From the NCBI RefSeq assembly GCF_046591575.1, contig NZ_JBIQWA010000006.1:124001-188000 (forward strand): 64,000 nucleotides of DNA, read 5' to 3'. This DNA comes from Marivita sp046591575. GTDB lineage: Bacteria > Pseudomonadota > Alphaproteobacteria > Rhodobacterales > Rhodobacteraceae. A program made the translations under genes and the position numbers. Positions 25,527 through 35,052 of the stretch are shown here, piece by piece. The notes beneath the pieces are model-generated. The model searched no databases and was not told the origin of the DNA. It worked only from the letters and a program-made list of their open reading frames with translations. The first letter of the stretch is position 1, and every line of letters starts with the position of its first letter.

Positions 25527-26585
25527 ATGTCAGACCTTGCGAAACTTCCCGTCACCGTCATCACCGGATTTCTGGGTTCCGGCAAAACCACGCTGGTCCG
25601 TCAGCTGATGCAAAATCCCGGCGGCAAGCGTCTGGCGGTGATTGTCAATGAATTCGGCGATGTGGGGGTCGACGGTGATATCCTGAAATCCTGTGCCATC
25701 CCCGATTGTCCGGCGGAAAACATCATGGAACTGGCCAATGGCTGCATTTGCTGCACCGTCGCCGATGATTTCATCCCCACGATCGAGGCGCTGATGGCGC
25801 TTGATCCGCGCCCGGATCATATCCTGATCGAGACCTCTGGTCTGGCCTTGCCCAAGCCGCTGCTCAAGGCGTTCGACTGGCCCGACATCCGCTCAAAGAT
25901 CACTGTTGATGGCGTCATCGCGCTGGCCGATGCCGAAGCCGTCGGGGCAGGGCGCTTTGCCACGGATGTGGCCCGCGTGGATGCGCAAAGGCTGGCTGAT
26001 GACAGCATCGACCACGAAACGCCTTTGTCCGAGGTGTTCGGCGATCAAATCTCTTGCGCCGATATCATCCTGCTGACCAAGCCCGATCTGGCCGGGCCTG
26101 TCGGCGTTGCCCGTGCAAAAGAGATCATCGCGGCAGAATCCGTGCGCACCGTGCCTGTGGTCGAAGTGGCGGAAGGGGTGGTTGATCCGCGTATCATTTT
26201 GGGGTTGGAGGCCGCAGCAGAAGATGATCTGGACGCGCGCCCGTCGCATCATGACGGGGCTGATGATCATGAACATGACGATTTTGAGAGCATTGTCGTC
26301 ACGATCCCGGAACTGGACGATCCCGCCGATCTTGTTGCGTCCATCGAAGGGCTGGCGCGGGATCACAACATTCTGCGGATCAAGGGCTATGCCGCTGTCG
26401 CAGGCAAGCCGATGCGCCTTTTGGTACAAGCCGTAGGTGCCCGTGTCCGGCATCAGTTTGACCGCGCCTGGCACCCTGACGAGGCCCGCGAGGGACGGCT
26501 GGTGGTGATTGCCGAACATGAGGATATCAACGCGGATGTGATCCATACAGCGCTGCGGTCAGTCCCTGCCAGGGCTGCAGAGTAG
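25527..26585 (+). CDS. cobW: CobW-type GTPase, cobalt metallochaperone
   Basis: 352 residues of the COG0523 G3E GTPase family. P-loop GFLGSGKTT (residues 14-22), the metal motif C73-I-C75-C76 (NGCICC), the switch/Walker B ILIETSGLALP, the guanine motif in LLTKPDL, and a His/Asp-rich loop (SHHDGADDHEHDD) before the C-terminal domain. The family delivers metal; in cob operons CobW is thought to load Co(II) for the CobNST chelatase. It lies between DUF1636 (one-base gap) and cobN (five-base gap). ATG 25527 rather than 25494 avoids overlap with the previous gene. Confidence 0.93.
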   Translation: MSDLAKLPVTVITGFLGSGKTTLVRQLMQNPGGKRLAVIVNEFGDVGVDGDILKSCAIPDCPAENIMELANGCICCTVADDFIPTIEALMALDPRPDHILIETSGLALPKPLLKAFDWPDIRSKITVDGVIALADAEAVGAGRFATDVARVDAQRLADDSIDHETPLSEVFGDQISCADIILLTKPDLAGPVGVARAKEIIAAESVRTVPVVEVAEGVVDPRIILGLEAAAEDDLDARPSHHDGADDHEHDDFESIVVTIPELDDPADLVASIEGLARDHNILRIKGYAAVAGKPMRLLVQAVGARVRHQFDRAWHPDEAREGRLVVIAEHEDINADVIHTALRSVPARAAE

Positions 26586-26590
26586 CCGCC

Positions 26591-29500
26591 ATGCATGTGG
26601 TCTTTCGCGAAAGTCACGGTCTGGAAGAGAGCGAGACACCCTTTGACGTGGGGCAAGAGCCTGCGGATCTGGTGGTGTTGTCGCTGTCGGATTCCGATCT
26701 AGGCGCATTCGCGGAGGCCTGGCATCGCGGCGGTGGGCCAGAGGGCCGTTTGCCGTCGCTCAGGCTGGCCAATATCGTGGCGCTTAAACATCCATTGTCG
26801 GTCGATACCTATATCGACCAAACGCTTAGCGGTGCCAAAGCCATACTTGTCCGTCTGATCGGTGGCGTGCCGTATTGGCCCTACGGATTGCAACAGATCC
26901 GGGCGCTGGCGCAGCAGAAACACATCGCGCTGGCCGTGCTGCCCGCTGACGGGCGCGAAGACCGCCGTCTGGACGAAATCTCGACTGTGACCAAACCTGT
27001 GTTAACGCGGCTGGCGCGGCTGTGTGACACGGGCGGGACGGTCGCCGCGCAGGCCGTGCTGGCGCATATGGCGCAGGCGGCGGGGCTGGAGGCGGGTCCG
27101 GTGCAAAGCACCGTGTCCCTGCCGCCGGTGGGGTCATGGACACCCGAGGAGGGCACCTGTTGCCCGGTTCAGGCGCTGGGGACCGAGGCGGCCCGGGCCG
27201 GCAAGCCGCGCATCTTGATCGTCTTTTACCGCTCTTACCTTGTCGCCGCTGACCTTGCGCCCATCACATCGTTGTTTGCGGCCTTTCGCGCACGCGGGTT
27301 TGACGTGGTTTCGCTGTTTGCCGCATCGCTCAAAACACCCGAGGCTGCGGGCTGGCTGCGCCGTCAGGTTGCGCTGCTGGCACCTGTGGCGATTGTGAAT
27401 GCAACCGCCTTTTCCGGCAAAGGCGCGGCGGGCACGTCGCCGCTGGACGTGGCAGGCGTGCCGGTCTTTCAGGTGGCTTTGGCCACATCGACGCGCAAGG
27501 CATGGGCCGGTGCAGAACGGGGCCTGTCGCCGGCCGATCTTGCGATGCATGTGGTGCTGCCAGAGGTCGATGGCCGCATTATGGCTGGTGTGGCGAGCTT
27601 TAAGGACCCGGGCAAGCGCGATGCGGATTTGCAATATTCCCGCTTTGCGCATCGGGCCGATGCCGAACGCATCAATGCAATCGCCGATCGTGTTCAGGGG
27701 TGGACCCGGCTTGCCGCATTGCCAGCTGCAAAGCGGCGCGTGGCGCTGGTTTTGTCCACGTATCCCGGCAAGGATTGGAACATGGGTCATGCGGTCGGGC
27801 TTGATGCGCCGCAATCGGCCAGGTCAATCCTGAGCGATCTGGGAATGGCAGGCTATGACATCGGCACAGAGGAGACACCGTTACACGATGCCCTGGCAAC
27901 GCACCGCACCGCCTGGCCGTTAGAGGCGTATCGCGCGGCGTTGGCGCGATTGCCGCAGGGCTTGCGCGACACGCTGGCAGAGGTTTGGGGTGATCCCGAA
28001 ACGGACCCATCTTTCCGGGATGGCGCGTTCCACTTTGCCGCGGTCCGGCGCGGTCGGGTGTGGATTGCGCTTCAGCCGGAACGCGCCACGCCTGAAGGTC
28101 GAGAGGACAGCTATCACGATCTGGCCCGCACCCCGCGTCACGGCTATGTCGCGTTCTATCTCTGGTTGCAGCGCCACGCCGACGCGCTGGTGCATATCGG
28201 CGCGCATGGCACGTTAGAGTGGCTGCCGGGTAAATCTGTGGCCTTGTCCGCGACGTGCTGGCCCGAATGCCTGACCGGATCGCTGCCGGTGATCTATCCG
28301 TTCATCGTCAATGATCCGGGCGAGGCTGCGCAGGCCAAACGCCGCATCGGTGCGGTCACGCTGGGCCATATTCCGCCGCCTTTGCGCACCAGTGGCACAC
28401 CCGAGCCACTGATCCGGCTGGAAGCGCTGCTGGACGAATTCTCCAACGCCGATGGGCTTGATCCGCGACGGCGCGACCGGTTGCAAGGCGATATTCGTGA
28501 AGAGGCGCAGGCACTCGGGCTGGAAGACGATCTGGGTCTGGAACGGGCCAGTTGCAGTGCAGAAGCGATCACGCAGATCGACCGCTTTGTCTGTGACATC
28601 AAGGAAAGCCAGTTCGGCAAGGGTTTGCATGTCTGGGGCCGAACACCGCGCGAAGCAGCCCCCTTTGCCACATCACAATCGGTGGCGGGCGAACGGCAAG
28701 CATTGCTGGACGCGTTGGCGGGGCTGCGTATCGCGCCCGGTCCCTCGGGTTCGCCGTATCGCGGGCGCCGCGACGTGCTGCCGACAGGTCGGAACCTGTT
28801 TACAACCGATCCACGCGCCGTGCCCACACGCGCGGCGTATGCCCAGGGTGTTCGGCTGGCTGATGAATTGATCCGGCGGCATTTGCAGGACGAGGGCGAC
28901 TGGCCGCGTGGCCTGATCGTTGATCTGTGGGGCTCTGCCACTATGCGCACGGCCGGAGAGGAATTCGCCATGGCGCTGCATTTGCTGGGGGTGCGCCCGA
29001 TCTGGGATGCCGGATCAGAACGTGTGTCCGGTATCGAGGTTCTGCCACTGGCCGAGATGGACCGCCCGCGTATCGACGTCACCTTGCGGGTTTCGGGCCT
29101 GTTCCGCGATGTGTTCCCGACCTTGTCGGCATTGTTTGCCCAAGCCGTGCGCATCCTGGCGGCCCGTGACGAAGCCGCCGACTGGAACCCGTATGTGACG
29201 CTTGGCGATCTGGCGCGGGTCTATGGACCGGCACCGGGGCAGTTTGGGCTAGGGATTGGTGCGGCTTTGGACGATTACAGCGATCTGGGCCGCGAAGAGG
29301 CGGGGTTGGCCTGGCTGAGTGCAAGCGCCTGGGCGCTGGACGGCGATGTGGCAACCCGTAACACGGCTGGCATCCGCGACCGCGTGGCCCAAGCGGACAG
29401 TTTTATCCATCCGCAGGATCTGCCCGAAACCGATCTGCTGTTGGCGCGCGATTATGCCACGCATGAAGCCGGTTTTGCCGCCGCAAAGGCCATTACGGGG

Positions 29501-29896
29501 GGCAAGGCCGCGCTGTATCATCTGGACAACACGACCCCTGAAACACCAAGAGCGCGCGCGCTGACCGAAGAGATTGCCCGCGTCGTCCGGGCCCGTGCGG
29601 CCAATCCGGTTTGGATCGACGGGATGAAACAGCACGGATTTCGAGGGGCTGCCGAGATCGCCGCGACGCTGGATCACATGGCCAGTTTCGCGCATCTGGC
29701 TGGTGCCGTACCGCCGCATCTGTTCGATCTGTATCACGACGCCACGCTGGGTGATCCGGAAACAGAGGGCTTTCTGCAGGACGCAAACCCGCAGGCATAT
29801 CGCGCCATGCAAGACCGGTTCAGGGCGCTGCGGGAGGCCGGGCTTTGGCAGACGCGGCGCAATTCCGTTATCGCCAGCCTAGGGTCGCGCGCATGA
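26591..29896 (+). CDS. cobN: Aerobic cobaltochelatase large subunit CobN
   Basis: 1101 residues. The CobN/BchH-type core is clear: the GAHGTLEWLPGKSVALSATCWPE block, IVNDPGEAAQAKRR, GRTPREAAPFATSQSVAGERQ, and GRNLFTTDPRAVPTRAA followed by GLIVDLWGSATMRTAGEEFAMAL. It inserts Co(II) into hydrogenobyrinate a,c-diamide with the CobS/CobT AAA+ partners, which are not in this window. It is somewhat shorter than the best-known CobN proteins (about 1,250-1,275 residues), but no core block seems missing. Its stop overlaps the cobG start (ATGA). Confidence 0.93.
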   Translation: MHVVFRESHGLEESETPFDVGQEPADLVVLSLSDSDLGAFAEAWHRGGGPEGRLPSLRLANIVALKHPLSVDTYIDQTLSGAKAILVRLIGGVPYWPYGLQQIRALAQQKHIALAVLPADGREDRRLDEISTVTKPVLTRLARLCDTGGTVAAQAVLAHMAQAAGLEAGPVQSTVSLPPVGSWTPEEGTCCPVQALGTEAARAGKPRILIVFYRSYLVAADLAPITSLFAAFRARGFDVVSLFAASLKTPEAAGWLRRQVALLAPVAIVNATAFSGKGAAGTSPLDVAGVPVFQVALATSTRKAWAGAERGLSPADLAMHVVLPEVDGRIMAGVASFKDPGKRDADLQYSRFAHRADAERINAIADRVQGWTRLAALPAAKRRVALVLSTYPGKDWNMGHAVGLDAPQSARSILSDLGMAGYDIGTEETPLHDALATHRTAWPLEAYRAALARLPQGLRDTLAEVWGDPETDPSFRDGAFHFAAVRRGRVWIALQPERATPEGREDSYHDLARTPRHGYVAFYLWLQRHADALVHIGAHGTLEWLPGKSVALSATCWPECLTGSLPVIYPFIVNDPGEAAQAKRRIGAVTLGHIPPPLRTSGTPEPLIRLEALLDEFSNADGLDPRRRDRLQGDIREEAQALGLEDDLGLERASCSAEAITQIDRFVCDIKESQFGKGLHVWGRTPREAAPFATSQSVAGERQALLDALAGLRIAPGPSGSPYRGRRDVLPTGRNLFTTDPRAVPTRAAYAQGVRLADELIRRHLQDEGDWPRGLIVDLWGSATMRTAGEEFAMALHLLGVRPIWDAGSERVSGIEVLPLAEMDRPRIDVTLRVSGLFRDVFPTLSALFAQAVRILAARDEAADWNPYVTLGDLARVYGPAPGQFGLGIGAALDDYSDLGREEAGLAWLSASAWALDGDVATRNTAGIRDRVAQADSFIHPQDLPETDLLLARDYATHEAGFAAAKAITGGKAALYHLDNTTPETPRARALTEEIARVVRARAANPVWIDGMKQHGFRGAAEIAATLDHMASFAHLAGAVPPHLFDLYHDATLGDPETEGFLQDANPQAYRAMQDRFRALREAGLWQTRRNSVIASLGSRA

Positions 29897-31023
29897 CCGC
29901 GGTGATCAAGGGCTGGTGTCCCGGTGCCCATCGCCCGATGATGGCCGCCGATGGGTTGGTGGTGCGCATCCGTCCGCGCCTGGCCCGATTGACAGCGGCG
30001 CAGGCGTTGGGTCTGTGTGATCTGGCCCGGCACCATGGTCATGGCTATCTTGATCTGACCAACCGCGCCAATTTGCAGATCCGGGGCGTTGCCGAGGCCG
30101 ATCACGCGCATCTGGTGGCCGCCCTGGCCAGGTTGGACCTGATTGATGCCGACCCCGCATTCGAAGCGCGGCGCAACATACTGGTCGCGCCGTTCTGGCA
30201 GCCGGGGGACATCACCTACCGGTTGACGCAGGCCTTGCTTGCCCGGCTTGCAGAGTTGCCGGAGCTGCCTGCCAAAATCGGGTTTGCCGTGGATTGCGGC
30301 GCGCGCCCGGTGCTGACCCAGAACAGCGCGGACATCCGGATCGAGCAAACGGCATCGGGGTTGAGCCTGCGCGCCGATGGGGCGTTGGCGGGACGGGCGA
30401 TTGCCGAAGATACCGCGATTCCCGCGCTGATCGAGATGGCAGAGTGGCTGGCCGCGCGTATTACACCGGATCGACGCCGCATGGCACGGGTCATTGCCGA
30501 AACCACGCTGCCTGCCCAATGGTGCACGACACCCGTCGCACCTGGCGCGCCCGCGCCCGAGATCGGCTTGCAGCGCAAGGGCGCGATGATCGGTGTGCCA
30601 TTCGGGCAGGTCGATGCCACCGCTCTGGCGCGCGTGATCAGGGCGCAGGGCGTGCCCGCGATCCGTGTCACACCCTGGCGGATGCTTTTTCTGGAAGGCG
30701 GGACCGTTCCGGACGATGCGGCATTTGTCATTGATCTTCATGATCCTTTGATGCGTGTCGATGCCTGTCCCGGTGCGCCATATTGCCCGTCGGCCAGTGT
30801 GGAAACACGCGATCTTGCGCGGCGGCTTGCCCCCTTTGTCAAAGGCCGGTTGCACGTGTCCGGGTGCGCCAAGGGGTGCGCCCGCCAACGGCCTGCGGAT
30901 GTCACACTCATCGGACGCGACGGCCGTTTTGATCTGGTGCGCAACGGTGGCACCGACACCACGCCCGAGCGATACGCGCTTGGCTCAGACGATGCTCTGG
31001 CCGCAATGAACGGACCCAAATGA
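29893..31023 (+). CDS. cobG: Precorrin-3B synthase
   Basis: 376 residues, a sulfite/nitrite-reductase-like monooxygenase that hydroxylates precorrin-3A at C20 and forms the gamma-lactone, the O2-dependent step preparing ring contraction. The four cysteines of the siroheme-type 4Fe-4S site are visible as C292-x5-C298 (ACPGAPYC) and C325-x3-C329 (GCAKGC). The N-terminal half has the ferredoxin-like LDLTNRANLQIRG element. The start is the ATGA overlap with cobN. It marks the pathway as the aerobic route. Confidence 0.93.
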   Translation: MTAVIKGWCPGAHRPMMAADGLVVRIRPRLARLTAAQALGLCDLARHHGHGYLDLTNRANLQIRGVAEADHAHLVAALARLDLIDADPAFEARRNILVAPFWQPGDITYRLTQALLARLAELPELPAKIGFAVDCGARPVLTQNSADIRIEQTASGLSLRADGALAGRAIAEDTAIPALIEMAEWLAARITPDRRRMARVIAETTLPAQWCTTPVAPGAPAPEIGLQRKGAMIGVPFGQVDATALARVIRAQGVPAIRVTPWRMLFLEGGTVPDDAAFVIDLHDPLMRVDACPGAPYCPSASVETRDLARRLAPFVKGRLHVSGCAKGCARQRPADVTLIGRDGRFDLVRNGGTDTTPERYALGSDDALAAMNGPK

Positions 31024-31649
31024 CCTATACTTACGAAACCGATGGCGCCGCAATCTATGCGCAATCCTTTGCGATGATCCGGGCCGAAGCCGATCTGTCG
31101 CGGTTTACCGCCGAGCAAGAACCGATTGCCGTGCGGATGATTCATGCCGCCGGAATGGTCGGGCTGGAGCGTCACATCCGCCTGTCGCCGGATTTTGCCT
31201 ATGCCGCACGCGCCGCACTGATGGCCGGAGCACCGGTCTTGTGCGACGCACGCATGGTCAGCGAAGGGGTGACGCGCGCGCGTTTGCCCGCCGACAATCA
31301 GGTGATCTGCACGCTTTGGGATGCACAGGTTCCGCATTTGGCGCGCGAGATGTCAAACACCCGGTCCGCCGCCGCGCTGGAACTTTGGCGCCCGCATCTC
31401 AAGGGCGCGCTGGTTGCCATTGGCAATGCGCCGACCGCGTTGTTTCATTTGCTGAACATGCTGAAAGACCCGACATGCCCGCGCCCGGCGGCCATCATTG
31501 GTTGCCCGGTTGGGTTTGTCGGGGCGCGCGAAAGCAAGGATGCGCTTTGGACAGACCAGCCTGCGCCCTGTTGTATCGTTGAAGGGCGTCTGGGCGGCAG
31601 TGCCATAACCGTCGCCGGGATCAATGCCATCGCGAGCCGCACGGAATGA
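31020..31649 (+). CDS. cobH: Precorrin-8X methylmutase
   Basis: 209 residues. It moves the C11 methyl group of precorrin-8x to C12, giving hydrogenobyrinate. The catalytic histidine is H42 in MIHAAGMVGL, followed by the substrate-loop region APVLCDARMVSEGV and the C-terminal IGCPVGFVGARESKDAL. The length is normal. It overlaps cobG and cobI by four bases each (ATGA). Confidence 0.94.
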   Translation: MTYTYETDGAAIYAQSFAMIRAEADLSRFTAEQEPIAVRMIHAAGMVGLERHIRLSPDFAYAARAALMAGAPVLCDARMVSEGVTRARLPADNQVICTLWDAQVPHLAREMSNTRSAAALELWRPHLKGALVAIGNAPTALFHLLNMLKDPTCPRPAAIIGCPVGFVGARESKDALWTDQPAPCCIVEGRLGGSAITVAGINAIASRTE

Positions 31650-32377
31650 CGCGACAGGGCACGATACATGGCGTTGGGCTTGGTCCTGGCGATCCTGACC
31701 TCATGAGCGTCCGCGCGCATCGTATGGTGACAAGCGCGCGCCATGTTGCGTTCTTTCGCAAGGCGGGCCGACCGGGTCGGGCGCGCCGTTTGGTGGCCGG
31801 GTTGTTGCCGGCAAACGTAGTGGAATTTGCGATGGAATATCCGGTCACGACCGAAATTCCTGTCGCGCATCCCGATTACAACGCGGCCTTGTCGGCGTTT
31901 TATACAAACTGCACCGCGCATCTGCGCAGCCTTGTGAATGATGGTGAGGATGTTGTCGTGCTGTGTGAGGGGGACCCGTTCTTTTACGGCTCTTTCATGC
32001 ATCTGTATGAGAGGTTGAAAGGCGATGTCATAGTCAACGTGGTGCCAGCCACGACCGGCATGTCAGCCGCCTGGACAGCGTCGGGTCAGCCGATCACATG
32101 GGGCGATGACGTGTTGAGCGTTGTGATGGCAACCCTGCCCGAAGACACGCTGGTCCGTCACATAAAGGCCGCCGATGCCGTGGTTCTGATGAAGATCGGG
32201 CGCAATATCGACAAGGTGCGCAATGCTCTGCGCCGTGCGGGCCGATACGGGACGGCCTGGCTGGTGGAATATGCCAGCATGGACGGCCAGACCGTGCAAA
32301 AACTGTCCGAAGCGGAGGGTCGCGTCACCCCGTATTTTTCGATTGTGCTGGTGCACGGCAACGGGCGGCGGCCATGA
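31646..32377 (+). CDS. cobI: Precorrin-2 C20-methyltransferase
   Basis: 243 residues of the class III SAM tetrapyrrole methylase fold: GVGLGPGDPDLMSVRA glycine loop at the N-terminus, LCEGDPFFYGSFMHL, and VVPATTGMSAAW. It converts precorrin-2 to precorrin-3A. It overlaps its neighbours by ATGA at both ends. Its entry substrate precorrin-2 needs a CobA/CysG enzyme that is not present in the window. Confidence 0.93.
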   Translation: MTRQGTIHGVGLGPGDPDLMSVRAHRMVTSARHVAFFRKAGRPGRARRLVAGLLPANVVEFAMEYPVTTEIPVAHPDYNAALSAFYTNCTAHLRSLVNDGEDVVVLCEGDPFFYGSFMHLYERLKGDVIVNVVPATTGMSAAWTASGQPITWGDDVLSVVMATLPEDTLVRHIKAADAVVLMKIGRNIDKVRNALRRAGRYGTAWLVEYASMDGQTVQKLSEAEGRVTPYFSIVLVHGNGRRP

Positions 32378-33126
32378 GCGGGTCACTGACGATTGCCGGT
32401 CTGGGGCCGGGAGCAGACGACCTGATAACACCGCAGGTTGCCGACGCGCTTGCAGAGGCGACAGACGTGGTGGGGTATATTCCCTACGTCGCGCGCATCG
32501 CGCCGCGCCTTGGCCTGACGCTGCATTCCAGCGACAACCGGGTCGAACTGGACCGCGCCCGTCACGCGCTTGAGATGGCAAGCAAGGGCCACCGCGTTGT
32601 GGTTGTGTCCTCTGGTGATCCGGGGGTCTTTGCAATGGCTTCCGCCGTGTTCGAGGCCGTGGAGGCCGGACCGCCCCATTGGCGCGCGCTCAACATTCAG
32701 GTGCTGCCGGGGATCACGGCGATGTTGGCCGCCGCCGCCCGTGTCGGTGCGCCTCTTGGGCATGATTTCTGTGCGATTAACCTAAGCGACAATTTGAAAC
32801 CCTGGGCACTTATAGAAAAGCGATTGCGTCTTGCGGCAGAGGCCGATTTCGCAATGGCCTTTTATAACCCTCGCTCCAGGGCACGACCCGAGGGGTTTGC
32901 CCGTGCTTTGGACATTCTTAACGAAACCTGCGGTGACACGCGCCCGGTGATATTCGCCCGCGCGGTATCGACGGTGGATGAGACCGTTCGCATTGTGACC
33001 TTGCCAGAGGCACGTCCGGACATGGCCGATATGCGGACCATGGTGCTGGTCGGAAGCGCCGCCACGCGGTTGATCCCTCGCACCGGGACCGCTTTTGTCT
33101 ACACGCCCCGGTCAGTGTCCGTATGA
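32374..33126 (+). CDS. cobJ: Precorrin-3B C17-methyltransferase
   Basis: 250 residues with the methylase loop AGLGPGADDLITPQVADAL, VVVVSSGDPGVFAMAS, LPGITAMLAAAARVGAPLGHDF and the FYNPRSRARPE block typical of CobJ/CbiH. It methylates C17 and contracts the macrocycle to give precorrin-4. Its last 28 bases overlap, tail to tail, the 3' end of cobK on the other strand. Confidence 0.93.
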   Translation: MSGSLTIAGLGPGADDLITPQVADALAEATDVVGYIPYVARIAPRLGLTLHSSDNRVELDRARHALEMASKGHRVVVVSSGDPGVFAMASAVFEAVEAGPPHWRALNIQVLPGITAMLAAAARVGAPLGHDFCAINLSDNLKPWALIEKRLRLAAEADFAMAFYNPRSRARPEGFARALDILNETCGDTRPVIFARAVSTVDETVRIVTLPEARPDMADMRTMVLVGSAATRLIPRTGTAFVYTPRSVSV

Positions 33127-33854
33127 TTGAGCCAATCCAGAACGTCAGACACCGAATGGGCCTCGGGCCGCGCCGGAAGCGACGGGCGGTCGATCATGAG
33201 AACAGGCAGCCCCAACTGCCGCGCCGCTTTGATCTTGGCGTTGGCACCGGTGCCGCCAGAATTCTTGGACACAACCAGGTCGATGCGATGCGCCGTCATC
33301 AGGGCCAGATCGCCTGCAATGCTGAACGGCCCACGATCCTGCACGATCTCGTAATGTCTAAAGGGCGGCGGCGTATCCGGGGCATCAACCAGGCGCAACA
33401 GATAGAAATGCTGCGGATGGACCGCAAACGCGGTCAGATGCATGCGCCCAATCGCCAGCAGGATGCGCGTTGCCGGTCGGTCCAGTGCTGCGACTGCGCT
33501 GGCAATATCCGGCACATGGGTCCAATTATCGCCGGTTTCGGGCTGCCATTGCGGACGGGTCAAGGCGATCAGTGGAATGTCTGCCTGCGCACAGGCCGCC
33601 ACGGCGTTGCGGCTCATCCGGGCGGCAAACGGGTGGGTTGCATCAATGACATGGGTGATGGCGTGGGCGCTCAGATATGCCAAAAGCCCCGGGATGCCGC
33701 CAAAGCCACCCACGCGCTGTGGCAGCGGTGTGCGCTTCGGTTGCGACACCCGGCCCGCAAAAGAGACGGTCGCAGAAATGCCCGAACGCGCCAGATTTTG
33801 GCAAAGCGCGGTTGCCTCGGTTGTGCCGCCAAGCACCAGAAGGTTTTTCGTCAT
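33099..33854 (-). CDS. cobK: Precorrin-6A reductase, encoded antisense inside the cob operon
   Basis: 251 residues. The NADPH-binding N-terminus LLVLGGTTEATALCQNL, then VIDATHPFAARMSRNAV and the C-terminal SKNSGGTGANAKIKAARQLGLPVLMIDRP are CobK/CbiJ signatures. It reduces precorrin-6A to 6B. It is read against all its neighbours: its end overlaps cobJ by 28 bases, and its ATG (complement of 33852-33854) shares bases with the cobL ATG in a CATG palindrome. AAGGAG eight bases upstream is a clear RBS. It must have its own promoter inside the 5' part of cobL. Confidence 0.92.
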   Translation of the reverse strand: MTKNLLVLGGTTEATALCQNLARSGISATVSFAGRVSQPKRTPLPQRVGGFGGIPGLLAYLSAHAITHVIDATHPFAARMSRNAVAACAQADIPLIALTRPQWQPETGDNWTHVPDIASAVAALDRPATRILLAIGRMHLTAFAVHPQHFYLLRLVDAPDTPPPFRHYEIVQDRGPFSIAGDLALMTAHRIDLVVSKNSGGTGANAKIKAARQLGLPVLMIDRPSLPARPEAHSVSDVLDWLNHTDTDRGV

Positions 33855-35052
33855 GGCTGATGCTCCTTGGCTGACCATCATCGGTGTGGGCGAAGATGCG
33901 CCGGATGGTTTGCCGCGCGCAAGCCTTGCAGCACTTGATGCGGCAGAGGTGGTGATGGGGCCGACCCGGCATCTGGGGCTGTTGCCACAGATCAAGGCCA
34001 AGCTGATCCCCTGGCCCGTGCCCTTTGCCGATGGCATCGCACAGCTTTTGGGGCTGCGCGGGCAACGGGTGGCGGTATTGGCCTCTAACGATCCGTTCTG
34101 GTTTGGCGCTGGCAGTCGCATCGCGCAACAGCTGGCCCCGCATGAATGGACAGCGTTGCCCGGCCCGTCGACCTTTTCGCTGGTGGCGGCGCGCATGGGC
34201 TGGCCACTTGAGCACACAGCGTGTTTCGGGCTTCATGCCGCGCCGCTGGCACGGCTGCGTCCGGTGCTTGCACCCGGACAGCGGATCATCGTGCTGTTGC
34301 GTGATGGAGCGGCGGTTCAGGAGCTGGCAGCGTATTTGTGTCAGGCCGGGTTCGGAGCGTCTGACTTTGTGGTTCACGAATCTATAGGTGGCCCGCGCGA
34401 ACGGCGCACAGACGCGCTTGCCTCGGATTTGCCGGATCTCGCCTTTGCCCATCCGGTTTGTGCCGCGATCCGCATAAGCGGCGCGGGCCAGGTGGTGTCC
34501 GTTGCCAGTGGGCGGTCTGACGGGTGGTTCGACAGCGACGGGCAGATGACCAAGCGGCCCATGCGTGCCTTGGCGCTGTCGGCATTGGCCCCGCGCCCGT
34601 TTGAGCATTTGTGGGATATCGGCGGCGGATCGGGGTCTGTCGGGATCGAGTGGCTGCTCAGCCATCCCAGCCTTGCTGCAACATCCATAGAGCCGCGTTC
34701 GGATCGTGCGGCCCGGATCACCCGCAACGCCGCGCAGCTTGGTGTGGACCGTCTGGCCGTTGTGCAGGGCCGCGCCCCCGAGGCCCTGGCCGATTTACCA
34801 GTGCCGGACGCTGTTTTTGTCGGAGGCGGCGTGTCACACGGGCTGCTGGATTGGTTTGAAACGCATCTTGCCACGGGCACACGGATCGTCGCCCATGCAG
34901 TGACATTGGAGTCCGAAGCCTTGCTGACGCAGGCCCATGCGGGCCTGGGCGGAGAGATGCTGCGCATCGAACTGGCACGGGCGACGCCGTTGGGAACGCG
35001 GCGTGGCTGGACCGCCAGCTACCCGGTGGTTCAATGGAGCGTGACGTTATGA
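33853..35052 (+). CDS. cobL: Precorrin-6B C5,15-methyltransferase (decarboxylating)
   Basis: 399 residues, a fusion of a CbiE-like methylase (residues 1-200; LTIIGVGEDAPDGL, LASNDPFWFGAGSRIA, LPGPSTFSLVAARMGW) and a CbiT-like class I methyltransferase (LWDIGGGSGSVGIEWLL, then AVFVGGGVSHGLLDW). It methylates C5 and C15 and decarboxylates the C12 acetate to give precorrin-8x. The start ATG overlaps the antisense cobK start; AGAAGG about 11 bases upstream may serve as its RBS. The end overlaps cobE (ATGA). Confidence 0.93.
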   Translation: MADAPWLTIIGVGEDAPDGLPRASLAALDAAEVVMGPTRHLGLLPQIKAKLIPWPVPFADGIAQLLGLRGQRVAVLASNDPFWFGAGSRIAQQLAPHEWTALPGPSTFSLVAARMGWPLEHTACFGLHAAPLARLRPVLAPGQRIIVLLRDGAAVQELAAYLCQAGFGASDFVVHESIGGPRERRTDALASDLPDLAFAHPVCAAIRISGAGQVVSVASGRSDGWFDSDGQMTKRPMRALALSALAPRPFEHLWDIGGGSGSVGIEWLLSHPSLAATSIEPRSDRAARITRNAAQLGVDRLAVVQGRAPEALADLPVPDAVFVGGGVSHGLLDWFETHLATGTRIVAHAVTLESEALLTQAHAGLGGEMLRIELARATPLGTRRGWTASYPVVQWSVTL

